Positions 27,097-35,018 of a DNA stretch of 64,000 nt are shown piece after piece (the first letter of the stretch is position 1; each line of letters opens with the position of its first letter). A model generated the notes under the pieces. The model did no database searches and was not told the origin of the DNA. It saw nothing but the letters and a program-made list of their open reading frames with translations. Position numbers and translations under genes: made by a program. The stretch spans positions 902,001 through 966,000 of the forward strand of contig NZ_AP018558.1 in assembly GCF_003574215.1 (NCBI RefSeq), given 5' to 3'. This stretch comes from Hydrogenophilus thermoluteolus. GTDB lineage: Bacteria > Pseudomonadota > Gammaproteobacteria > Burkholderiales > Rhodocyclaceae.

Positions 27097-27106
27097 GGCG
27101 CGTTCC

Positions 27107-27889
27107 GTGGGCGTTTCGATTCATCCCACCGCGATCGTCGACCCGAAAGCCGAACTGGGGCGTGGCGTTACCGTCGGTCCCTATGCAGTGATCGGCCCCC
27201 ATGTCGTGTTGGGGGAGGAGTGTCACGTCGGCGCGCACTGTGTAATCGACGGCCATACGACGGTCGGCGCGCGCAACCGTTTCTTTCCGTTCTGCGCGAT
27301 CGGGCTCGAACCGCAGGACAAGAAGTACCGCGGTGAGCCTACCCGCGTGGAGATCGGCAACGACAATACCTTCCGGGAATACTGCACCGTCAATAGCGGG
27401 ACGGTGCAAGACCGCGGCGTGACGACGATCGGCGATGACAACTGGATCATGGCGTACGTTCATATTGCGCACGATTGCGTCGTTGGCTCGCACACGATCT
27501 TTGCCAACAACGCGACGCTCGGTGGTCACGTTCAGGTGGGGGATTGGGCGATCCTCGGGGGGTTCACGGGGGTGCATCAGTTCGTGCGCGTCGGTGCCCA
27601 CAGCTTCTGCGGCGTGGGGACGGTACTGACGCAAGACCTGCCTCCGTACGTCACGGTAGCCGGGAATCCAGCGGTACCGCACGGCATCAACAGCGAAGGT
27701 CTGAGGCGGCGCGGTTTTTCGCCCGAGGCGGTTCGGGCGATCAAGCGTGCGTACAAGACGCTCTACCGTCAGGGGTTGTCTCTGAACGAAGCGATCGCGC
27801 AGATAGCGGCAGCGAGCGCCGAGTTCCCGGAACTCGAACCGCTCGTCGCATTTCTGCGCACACCGGGACGGGGTATCGTGCGCGGATGA
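27107..27889 (+). CDS. lpxA: UDP-N-acetylglucosamine O-acyltransferase
   Basis: A 260-residue hexapeptide acyltransferase starting at GTG 27107, with GAGG 8 bases upstream. It opens SIHPTAIVDPKAELG and carries the catalytic His in HIAHDCVVG and the GVHQFVRVGAHSF segment; a helical C-terminal domain follows. It transfers a 3-hydroxyacyl chain to UDP-GlcNAc, the first step of lipid A synthesis. No in-frame ATG fits. The stop overlaps the lpxB start (ATGA). Confidence 0.96.
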   Translation: MGVSIHPTAIVDPKAELGRGVTVGPYAVIGPHVVLGEECHVGAHCVIDGHTTVGARNRFFPFCAIGLEPQDKKYRGEPTRVEIGNDNTFREYCTVNSGTVQDRGVTTIGDDNWIMAYVHIAHDCVVGSHTIFANNATLGGHVQVGDWAILGGFTGVHQFVRVGAHSFCGVGTVLTQDLPPYVTVAGNPAVPHGINSEGLRRRGFSPEAVRAIKRAYKTLYRQGLSLNEAIAQIAAASAEFPELEPLVAFLRTPGRGIVRG

Positions 27890-29061
27890 GGGTTCCGTCG
27901 CCTCGCGTGGCGTTGGTTGCGGGCGAAGCGTCGGGTGATGCGATCGCGGCACCCGTGGTCCGTGCGTTGCGCGCCCAATTCCCCAAGATTTCCCTGTTTG
28001 GCGTAGGTGGTGAGCAACTCGCGGCTGCCGGCTGTGCCGTTCGCTGGTCGTATGAGCCGCTCGCGGTTCATGGTTTCGTCGATGCGATCCGACGGCTCCC
28101 TCAATTGTTGGCGTTCCGCCAGCAGCTTGCGCACACCTTCGCAGCGCAAGCGACCCATTTCCTGGGCGTCGACGCGCCCGATTTCAATTTGGGACTGGCT
28201 GAGCGGTTGCGCGCCCAAGGGGTGCGCACGGCACAGCTCGTGAGCCCTTCCGTTTGGGCGTGGCGGCGCGGACGCATTTCCAAGATCGTCCGGGCAGTCG
28301 AACTGCTCTTTTGTCTCTTTCCCTTCGAACCCAAGTGTTATGCCGGCACGGCGCTGCGCGCCGAATATGTGGGTCATCCATTGGCCGATCTCATTCCTCT
28401 GGAGCCCGATCGGAGTGCCGCGCGGCAACAGCTCGGGGTGGCCGATTCAGCACCGCTCTTGGCGTTACTGCCTGGCAGCCGCGAAGGGGAGTGGACACGT
28501 CTGGGGGCGATCTTCTTCGCGGCGGCGGAACGGGTGGCGCACGCGCTTCCCGGGCTTCAGGTGGTGGTGCCCACCGCGAACCCGCTCGGTGATCGGTACG
28601 CGGAAGCGCTGGCAGCGCGCTGGTCGGGGCGGGCACCGCTCAAGATCGTTCCGCGGCAAGCACATGCGGCGCTTGCCGCGGCCGATGTCGTATTGGTCGC
28701 GAGCGGCACCGCGACGTTGGAAGCAGCGCTCTTCAAGCGACCGATGGTGATTGCGTACCGTGTTTCCCCATGGCAGTATCGCTGGATGAAGCGCATGGCC
28801 TATTTGCCGTGGATCGGCCTACCCAATATCTTGTGCAACGAAACCGTGGTGCCGGAATTGATCCAAGACGCAGCCACTCCAGAGCGGCTAGCGAACGCCG
28901 TGCTTGCCTGGTTCGACGAACCCGAGCGCCAAACCGAGCTGCGTGCGCGGTTCATGGCGCTGCATGTGCAGCTGCGTCGCCAGATGGCCGAGCGTACCGC
29001 GGCGCTGCTCTCCGAGTGGGTCGCAGAAGGAGGGCACGGCGCCTCACGGGGTGGCCGATGA
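27886..29061 (+). CDS. lpxB: Lipid-A-disaccharide synthase
   Basis: A 391-residue GT19 glycosyltransferase. It begins VALVAGEASGDAIAAPVV and contains GVGGEQLAAAGC, LLPGSREGEW and ASGTATLEAALFKRPMVIAYR, all typical of LpxB. It condenses UDP-diacylglucosamine and lipid X to the lipid A disaccharide at the inner membrane surface. lpxC, lpxH and lpxK are not in this window. It is coupled upstream to lpxA and downstream to rnhB through overlapping stops and starts. Confidence 0.97.
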   Translation: MRVPSPRVALVAGEASGDAIAAPVVRALRAQFPKISLFGVGGEQLAAAGCAVRWSYEPLAVHGFVDAIRRLPQLLAFRQQLAHTFAAQATHFLGVDAPDFNLGLAERLRAQGVRTAQLVSPSVWAWRRGRISKIVRAVELLFCLFPFEPKCYAGTALRAEYVGHPLADLIPLEPDRSAARQQLGVADSAPLLALLPGSREGEWTRLGAIFFAAAERVAHALPGLQVVVPTANPLGDRYAEALAARWSGRAPLKIVPRQAHAALAAADVVLVASGTATLEAALFKRPMVIAYRVSPWQYRWMKRMAYLPWIGLPNILCNETVVPELIQDAATPERLANAVLAWFDEPERQTELRARFMALHVQLRRQMAERTAALLSEWVAEGGHGASRGGR

Positions 29062-29705
29062 TGGAGGCCAAGGGGATGGGATGTTTCTGCAATCCGTGGC
29101 AGATCGGTGTCGACGAGGTGGGGCGTGGCCCTTGGGCCGGACCGGTCTGTGCCGCCGCGGTAGTTTTGGGGGAACGGGGCTGCGCGCTTACTGGGTTGGT
29201 CGATTCGAAGCGTCTGAGCGCTCCCCGTCGGGAAGCATTGGCGGCAGCGATCGAGGCGGAGGCGCTAGCGGTCACGCGGGGCTGGGCAACCGTCGCCGAG
29301 ATCGATACGTTGGGCATTTGGCCGGCGACGGCGTTGGCGATGACGCGTGCCGTTTCCGCGCTTTGGCACGCCCTCGACGCCTCCCCCGAACACAAGGCAC
29401 AGGTTGCGCATTATCCGATCGCTGTCGATGGCAACCGCTTGCCGCAGTGGTCGTATCGTGCCGAGGCGGTGGTGCGCGGTGATGCGACGGTGGCAGCGAT
29501 CGCTGCCGCGTCGATCGTCGCAAAAGTGGCGCGCGACCGACTGATGGTGGCGCTCGACGCCGACTACCCTGGCTATGGTTTTGCGCAGCACAAAGGGTAT
29601 GGAACGGCGCAGCACCGCGAGGCGTTGCGCCGCTTGGGGGTGACGCCGGAGCATCGCCGGTCGTTCCAACCGGTAGCCGCGTTCCTGCAGGGCGAAGCGC
29701 CGTGA
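29058..29705 (+). CDS. rnhB: Ribonuclease HII
   Basis: A 215-residue RNase HII. The active-site Asp-Glu pair lies in GVDEVGRGPWAGPVCAAAV, followed by VDSKRLSAPRR, the Asp of PIAVDGNRLP and ASIVAKVARDRLM with GFAQHKGYGT. It removes ribonucleotides embedded in DNA. The start is ambiguous: ATG 29058 overlaps the lpxB stop, whereas ATG 29076 has a good GGAGG site 8 bases upstream; both keep the whole domain. lpxB-rnhB is a conserved proteobacterial pair. Confidence 0.96.
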   Translation: MMEAKGMGCFCNPWQIGVDEVGRGPWAGPVCAAAVVLGERGCALTGLVDSKRLSAPRREALAAAIEAEALAVTRGWATVAEIDTLGIWPATALAMTRAVSALWHALDASPEHKAQVAHYPIAVDGNRLPQWSYRAEAVVRGDATVAAIAAASIVAKVARDRLMVALDADYPGYGFAQHKGYGTAQHREALRRLGVTPEHRRSFQPVAAFLQGEAP

Positions 29706-30553
29706 GAGACGACGCGGCGGTTCTGATCACGTCGCGGCATAACCCGCGTGTCAAGCGGTGGCGGGCCTGGCTCGAAAAAGGGAGCGTTCGCCGCATTGCC
29801 GATTGGGTCCTCTTGGAAGGCCCGCACCTCATCGAGGCTGCGCTCGCCGCAGGGTGGTGCATCCGCGAAGTGTGGTATGACGAGACGGGTGCCACCCGTC
29901 ACGCAAGCCTGCTCGATCGGCTTCGCGCGCAGCATGTCGCACTGGTGCGCGTCACTGCCGCGGTGCTTACCGCAGTGAGCGACACGACCACACCGCAGGG
30001 GCTCATTGCCGAGGTGGCGAAACCGCAGTGGGACGTGGTGCATTGGGGTGACGGGGATCTCGTTATTATCGACGGCGTGCAAGAACCGGGCAATGTCGGC
30101 GCATTGCTGCGCGTTGCGGCGGCCGCTGGGTGCGCTGCGGCGTGGCTCGCACCCGGTTCGGCGCACGCGTGGTCGCCGAAGGTGTTGCGCGCAGCGATGG
30201 GGGCGCACATGGTCCTGCCCATCTTCGAAGGAGAGGTGCCCGACGCGGTCTGGCAGCCGTACGCGCGCCACCGCATGCTTTTTGCCACTGTGTTGTCGCC
30301 TGAGAGCCGCTCGCTCTATACACTCGATCTCACTGCCCCCGCCGCGTGGGTGTTCGGCAACGAAGGGGCAGGGGTGCGCTCGATCTGGCACGAACGAAGG
30401 GCAACCCCGGTGATTTTGCCGCTGGCGCCAGGCATCGAGTCACTCAATGTGGCTACCGCTGCTGCCGTTTTCCTCTTCGAAGCACGTCGGCAACGCACCG
30501 CACGCCGCGATTCTGTGGATCGGTCCCATTCGCCTCGTTCTCGTGATCGCTGA
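29702..30553 (+). CDS. TrmH/SpoU-family RNA 2'-O-methyltransferase
   Basis: A 283-residue SPOUT methyltransferase starting at GTG 29702, overlapping the rnhB stop by 4 bases. The N-terminal substrate-binding part (SRHNPRVKRWRAWLEKG) resembles the rRNA-binding SpoU domain; the SAM-binding knot motifs are NVGALLRVAAAAG, WVFGNEGAGVR and LPLAPGIESLNVATAAAVFLFE. It methylates a ribose in rRNA or tRNA; the site cannot be told from the sequence, and RlmB- or YsgA-like assignments are both possible. Position next to rnhB is common in betaproteobacteria. Confidence 0.88.
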   Translation: MRDDAAVLITSRHNPRVKRWRAWLEKGSVRRIADWVLLEGPHLIEAALAAGWCIREVWYDETGATRHASLLDRLRAQHVALVRVTAAVLTAVSDTTTPQGLIAEVAKPQWDVVHWGDGDLVIIDGVQEPGNVGALLRVAAAAGCAAAWLAPGSAHAWSPKVLRAAMGAHMVLPIFEGEVPDAVWQPYARHRMLFATVLSPESRSLYTLDLTAPAAWVFGNEGAGVRSIWHERRATPVILPLAPGIESLNVATAAAVFLFEARRQRTARRDSVDRSHSPRSRDR

Positions 30554-30571
30554 ATTGGAGGAGAAACCCCG

Positions 30572-31390
30572 ATGTTGATCGTCATTTCCCCTGCGAAAGC
30601 GCTCGATTTCGAAACCCAGGCGCCAATGCCTGCGCGGCAAGCCCCTGCGTTCGTCGATCGCGCCGCGATTTTGATCGAACGGTTACGGGCGCTCACCCCG
30701 CAGGAGGTGGCGCGGTTGATGGATCTTTCGGATGCACTTACCGCGCTCAACGTCGCACGATACCGGGCGTGGCAACCCGAGCATACGCCCGAAAACAGCG
30801 CGCCGGCGCTCTTTGCCTTCAACGGTGACGTCTATGAGGGATTGGCGGCGCGGACCTTGCCACCGGATGCGATCGAGTGGCTCGAAGACCACCTGCGAAT
30901 CCTCTCGGGGCTCTATGGGGTGTTGCGACCGCTCGACGCGATGCAGCCCTACCGTCTGGAAATGGGCAGCCGTCTGGAGAATCCGGAAGGGAAGGATCTC
31001 TACGCGTTTTGGCGTACGACGGTGACGGAAAACCTGAAGCGCACGCTCGCCGCAATGGCCGCTACCGGAGAACCAGCGGTGCTCGTCAATTTGGCGTCGC
31101 AAGAGTATTTCAAAGCGGTCGACCCCAAGACGCTAGGCTTTCCAGTAATCACGCCGCAATTCGAAGACGAAAAGGGCGGGCAGTACCGGGTGATCAGCTT
31201 CTATGCGAAACGGGCGCGCGGTTTGATGGTACGTCACTTGGCCGAGTGTGCGCTCGCGCAGGGCCGTCTCGAACCGGAAGCGATCCTGCGTTTCGCCAAA
31301 GCGGGATACCATTACGTTCCAGAAATCTCTCGTCCGGATGCGCCGGTGTTTCGCCGTGAGGAAAAAGCAAGGAGCGTCGGCGATGCGTAA
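30572..31390 (+). CDS. yaaA: Peroxide stress protein YaaA
   Basis: A 272-residue YaaA/DUF328 protein. Diagnostic segments are MLIVISPAKALDFET, FNGDVYEGL, LSGLYGVLRPLDAMQPYRLEMG, NLASQEYFKAV and FYAKRARGLMVR. In E. coli it is induced by OxyR and lowers intracellular free iron under peroxide stress; the family has a DNA-binding helix-hairpin-helix type motif. A strong GGAGGAG precedes the ATG. It ends 8 bases inside the next gene. Together with katG it adds to the peroxide-defence content of the window. Confidence 0.95.
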   Translation: MLIVISPAKALDFETQAPMPARQAPAFVDRAAILIERLRALTPQEVARLMDLSDALTALNVARYRAWQPEHTPENSAPALFAFNGDVYEGLAARTLPPDAIEWLEDHLRILSGLYGVLRPLDAMQPYRLEMGSRLENPEGKDLYAFWRTTVTENLKRTLAAMAATGEPAVLVNLASQEYFKAVDPKTLGFPVITPQFEDEKGGQYRVISFYAKRARGLMVRHLAECALAQGRLEPEAILRFAKAGYHYVPEISRPDAPVFRREEKARSVGDA

Positions 31391-32987
31391 AAAACTGCCG
31401 ATCGGTATCCAGAGTTTCCCTCAGATCCGCCGTGAAGGGTACTACTACGTCGATAAGACCCCTTTTTTGGCACGCATGGTCGAAAGCGGCGGCAAGTACT
31501 ATTTTCTCTCCCGTCCGCGGCGCTTTGGCAAGTCGTTGCTGCTTGACACGATCGCGTGCGCCTTTTCCGGGCAGCGCGAACTCTTTGCGGCGCATGATGG
31601 GCGTGACGGCAGCGCGCCGCGCGAAGCGCTCTACCTGGCGGACCATTGGGACTGGAACCAACGCTACCCAGTGGTTCGGCTCTCGTTCGTCGAGGGGCCT
31701 TTGAACGACGAAGCGGAGCTAATCGAAGCGATCACACTGCAACTGAGCGAAAACGCACGGCGGTTGCAGGTACCGTTCGAGCCGACCCTACACCATTTCC
31801 GCAGCCAATTCGATCAGCTCCTCTGCCGCACCGCGGAGCACTACAACCAACCGGTGGTGGTGCTGGTGGACGAATACGACAAACCGATCCTCGACCATCT
31901 CACCAACCCCGAAGTCGCCTCCGTGATGCGCAACGCACTGCGCAACCTCTATAGTGTCCTCAAAGCGCGCAGCGACTGTCTGCGCTTCGTCTTCCTCACC
32001 GGAGTCTCCAAATTCAGCCAGGTGTCGCTCTTTTCCGGGCTCAACAACCTCAACGACATCACGGTCGATGACGACTTTGCGGCGATCTGTGGGTACACCG
32101 ATACCGACCTCGACACCGTCTTTGCGCCGGAGTTTGCTGCGGCGGCGGCAGACGGGAAGCCGCTCGATCGCGAACGGGTGCGCTTCTGGTACAACGGCTA
32201 CTGGTGGGGTGGTGTGGAGCGGGTCTATAACCCGTTCGACGTGCTCCTTTGCTTGGCCAAGCGCGAATATCGCCCGTGGTGGTTCGAAACCGCAACGCCG
32301 ACCTTTTTGATCGAGCTCCTCAAAGCGCGTGGCTTTTTCACACCGCAACTGGAGCGCACCTACGCCACCCACCAACTGCTGGGCAGCTTCGACGTCGGGA
32401 CGATGCCAAGCGAGACGCTCTTGTGGCAGACTGGGTACCTGACGATACGCAGCAAAGAGCAAGACCCAGCCGGCGAGACGACTTACTGGCTGGGGCTACC
32501 CAACCACGAAGTACGCAAAGCGCTCAACGAAGCGCTGGTCAATGCGCTGCTGCCTGAACCGCCCTATGCGCTTGCGCGCGACGTGGCGCGGGCGCTCTTC
32601 GAAGGGGATAGTGACACGCTCCAGGCACACATGAACCACCTCTTTGCCAGTATTCCCAGCTACTGGTACGACAAAGCAGGGAACTACGAAGGGTATTACG
32701 CAAGCGTTTTCTACAGCTTTCTGGCAAGCACCGGAGTGGCGCTTACCGCGGAAGCGGTGAAAGCGAAAACGCGGATCGACCTGGTGGTTCAAGCGGGTGC
32801 GACTGTCTGGGTGATCGAGTTCAAGGTCATCGAGGGCGATGAGGCCACCGGCGCGGCGCTTGCGCAGCTACATGCGCGCGACTACGCCGCTGCGTATCGC
32901 AACGCGCCGGGCGTGACGCGGGTGATCGAACTTGCGGTGGAGTTCAGCAAAACCACGCGGCAGATCGTGGGGTGGGAGGCACGTTAG
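31383..32987 (+). CDS. AAA-ATPase-like protein with C-terminal PD-(D/E)XK nuclease-like domain
   Basis: A 534-residue protein of the AAA-ATPase_like/DUF1703 (PDDEXK_9) type. The N-terminal part opens LPIGIQSFPQIRREGYYYVDKT and has a P-loop-like SRPRRFGKSLLLDT near residue 42; VVVLVDEYDKPILDHL is the Walker B-like segment and FVFLTGVSKFSQVSLFSGLN follows. The C-terminal end (about residues 455-520) shows a PD-(D/E)XK pattern, RIDLVVQ...VWVIEFKV with the expected Asp and Glu-x-Lys. The family is widespread and often multicopy in anaerobes, with no settled function. AAGGAGC lies about 9 bases before ATG 31383, which overlaps yaaA by 8 bases. Its stop overlaps the convergent serB stop. It is the clearest accessory-type gene of the window. 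Confidence 0.8.
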   Translation: MRKKLPIGIQSFPQIRREGYYYVDKTPFLARMVESGGKYYFLSRPRRFGKSLLLDTIACAFSGQRELFAAHDGRDGSAPREALYLADHWDWNQRYPVVRLSFVEGPLNDEAELIEAITLQLSENARRLQVPFEPTLHHFRSQFDQLLCRTAEHYNQPVVVLVDEYDKPILDHLTNPEVASVMRNALRNLYSVLKARSDCLRFVFLTGVSKFSQVSLFSGLNNLNDITVDDDFAAICGYTDTDLDTVFAPEFAAAAADGKPLDRERVRFWYNGYWWGGVERVYNPFDVLLCLAKREYRPWWFETATPTFLIELLKARGFFTPQLERTYATHQLLGSFDVGTMPSETLLWQTGYLTIRSKEQDPAGETTYWLGLPNHEVRKALNEALVNALLPEPPYALARDVARALFEGDSDTLQAHMNHLFASIPSYWYDKAGNYEGYYASVFYSFLASTGVALTAEAVKAKTRIDLVVQAGATVWVIEFKVIEGDEATGAALAQLHARDYAAAYRNAPGVTRVIELAVEFSKTTRQIVGWEAR

Positions 32988-33886
32988 CGGCAAAGCCACA
33001 GCGGGAGCGCTAGGCCGGCGGTCATCGAGATCAGGTTGAGTTCGGGCAGCAGCACCGCTTTCGGACGGTAACCAAGGCGAAGTCCCGCTTCCTGGAGCAT
33101 CAAAAGGTCGTTCGCGCCGTCCCCTGCGGCAAGGATAGCGTCCGAGGTGCAGCCGAGCTTCGCCTGTGCGGCTTGGAGTGCCGATCGTTTCGCGGCAGCG
33201 TCGATGATTGGGCCGCGCAACCGTCCGGTGAGGCGTCCTTCAGGATCCACCTCCAGTTGGTTCGCTACATGGGCGTCGAAACCGAGCTCCGCTGCGATCG
33301 GCGCAGTGAAGTGGGTGAAGCCACCGGAGACCAGAAGGCAATAGACGCCCTGGGCTTTGAGCGCCGCGATGAGTTCCCGTGCCCCAGGTGTGTAGCGAAC
33401 AGACTGGTGAAAAATGGGCGTGAGCGCTGCTTCGGGTAAGCCTCGTAAAAGAGCAACCCGAGCCGTGAGCGCTTCGCGAAAGTCGAGCTTCCCCTCCATT
33501 GCCGCTTCGGTGATTCGCGCCACTTCGGCTTTTTTGCCCACCGCTTCGGCGATTTCGTCGATGCACTCGACGGTGATGAGTGTCGAATCCATATCGGTGA
33601 CGAAAAGGCGCAGCGCAGCAAAGTTCCACGAGGGAGACCACCAGCCCCAATCGCAGCGCGCTGCCGCGAGTTCATGGTCGAGCGCATGGGTTCGTGGAAG
33701 CGGCGCCGTGACTTCCAGTACGGCAGCGGGTTGCGGCAGCGGGGCAGCCGTGTGCGCGGTCGGAGTGCGATCCAGCGTTTGGTTCCCGAGATCGGGCGTA
33801 ACGGGCAACCGGCGGTAGGGGAAACCTCGGGCGGTGAGCCACGCGGTTGCCGCGGGGGTTTCGAGGAGTCGCAGCTGTTGCGTCAC
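32984..33886 (-). CDS. serB: Phosphoserine phosphatase
   Basis: A 300-residue HAD-superfamily phosphatase starting at GTG 33886. HAD motifs are DMDSTLI (about residues 96-102), SGGF and GDGANDLLMLQEAGL, with the SerB-specific ECIDEIAE after motif I. The N-terminal 90 residues have the weakly conserved ACT-like region seen in many proteobacterial SerB proteins. It releases serine from phosphoserine, the last step of serine synthesis. The start overlaps the DAHP synthase stop by 4 bases. The stop overlaps the convergent gene by 4 bases (TTAG serves both strands). Confidence 0.95.
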   Translation of the reverse strand: MTQQLRLLETPAATAWLTARGFPYRRLPVTPDLGNQTLDRTPTAHTAAPLPQPAAVLEVTAPLPRTHALDHELAAARCDWGWWSPSWNFAALRLFVTDMDSTLITVECIDEIAEAVGKKAEVARITEAAMEGKLDFREALTARVALLRGLPEAALTPIFHQSVRYTPGARELIAALKAQGVYCLLVSGGFTHFTAPIAAELGFDAHVANQLEVDPEGRLTGRLRGPIIDAAAKRSALQAAQAKLGCTSDAILAAGDGANDLLMLQEAGLRLGYRPKAVLLPELNLISMTAGLALPLWLCR

Positions 33887-34968
33887 GATACCGATCCGTT
33901 CCGTTTCCGTTCCGGCAGGACGTGCTGCAAGACCTCGTGTGCCGAGCGGATCATCGTCTCGGTGGTCGCCCAATCGACGCACGGGTCGGTGATCGAGCAG
34001 CCGTATTTCAGCGCTTCGCGCGGGCGCAGCGGTTGGTTGCCGGCCTCCAAGAAGCTTTCCACCATGAAACCGACGATCGAACCGTTCCCTTCCCGGATCT
34101 GATGGACGATATCTTTGAGCACAAGCGGTTGATACTCGGGTTTTTTCCACGAGTTGGCGTGCGAACAGTCGATCACGATGTTCGCCGGAAGCCTCGCTTT
34201 GGTGAGCGCTTGTTCGGCAAGGGAGACCGAGACCGAATCGTAGTTGGGGCGTCCGCCGCCACCGCGCAAAACGAGGTGGCCGTAGCGGTTGCCTTTGGTG
34301 CGGACGATCGCGGTGCGGCCGCTTTCGTCGATGCCCAAAAAGGCGTGGCGGTGCGAGGCGGAGAGGATCGCGTTGATCGCAACCTCGAGGCTACCGTCGG
34401 TGCTGTTTTTGAAGCCCACGGGGGTGGAGAGGCCAGAAGCCATTTCGCGGTGGGTTTGCGATTCGACCGTACGGGCGCCGATCGCCGTCCAACTGACCAG
34501 GTCACCATAGTACTGCGGTCCGATCGGGTCGAGCGCTTCGGTGGCCGCAGGAAGCCCCAGTTCGTTCACCGCCAAGAGGAACGCGCGCGCGCGCTTCATC
34601 CCGACGTCGATGCGAAACGAATCGTCTAGGAAAGGATCGTTGATGAACCCTTTCCAGCCGACGCTGGTGCGGGGTTTTTCGAAATAGACGCGCATCACCA
34701 GAACGATCGTCTCAGCGACTTCGTCGGCCAGCGCTTTGAGTTTGCGTGCGTAATCGAGACCGGCTTCGGGGTCGTGAATCGAACAGGGGCCAACGACCGC
34801 GAAGAGGCGACGGTCGGTTCCGTCGAGGATCGCGGTAAGCGTTTGTCGCGCGGTGGCAACGGTGGTTGCGGCGCGTTCCGTGAGCGGCAATGCGGTTTTG
34901 ATCTCCGCAGGCGTCGGCATCGGCTCGAACGCCTCGATGTTGGTGTTTTCCAATAGGAATTGGATCAT
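33883..34968 (-). CDS. aroG: 3-deoxy-7-phosphoheptulonate synthase, class I
   Basis: A 361-residue DAHP synthase of the AroF/AroG/AroH type. VVGPCSIHDPEAGLDYARKL, RVYFEKPRTSVGWKGFINDP, RGGGGRPNYD and DCSHANSWKKPEYQ are diagnostic. It condenses erythrose-4-phosphate with PEP, committing carbon to aromatic amino acids. ATG 34968 is chosen because GGGAGC lies just upstream; an earlier in-frame opening at 35016 has no support. Which amino acid inhibits it is not readable, so the symbol stands for the family. It lies 50 bases downstream of mfd. Confidence 0.93.
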   Translation of the reverse strand: MIQFLLENTNIEAFEPMPTPAEIKTALPLTERAATTVATARQTLTAILDGTDRRLFAVVGPCSIHDPEAGLDYARKLKALADEVAETIVLVMRVYFEKPRTSVGWKGFINDPFLDDSFRIDVGMKRARAFLLAVNELGLPAATEALDPIGPQYYGDLVSWTAIGARTVESQTHREMASGLSTPVGFKNSTDGSLEVAINAILSASHRHAFLGIDESGRTAIVRTKGNRYGHLVLRGGGGRPNYDSVSVSLAEQALTKARLPANIVIDCSHANSWKKPEYQPLVLKDIVHQIREGNGSIVGFMVESFLEAGNQPLRPREALKYGCSITDPCVDWATTETMIRSAHEVLQHVLPERKRNGSVS

Positions 34969-35018
34969 GGTCGCTCCCTGGTGGATGATTTTTGGCGTGG
35001 CACGGCAAAAGGGCAATT

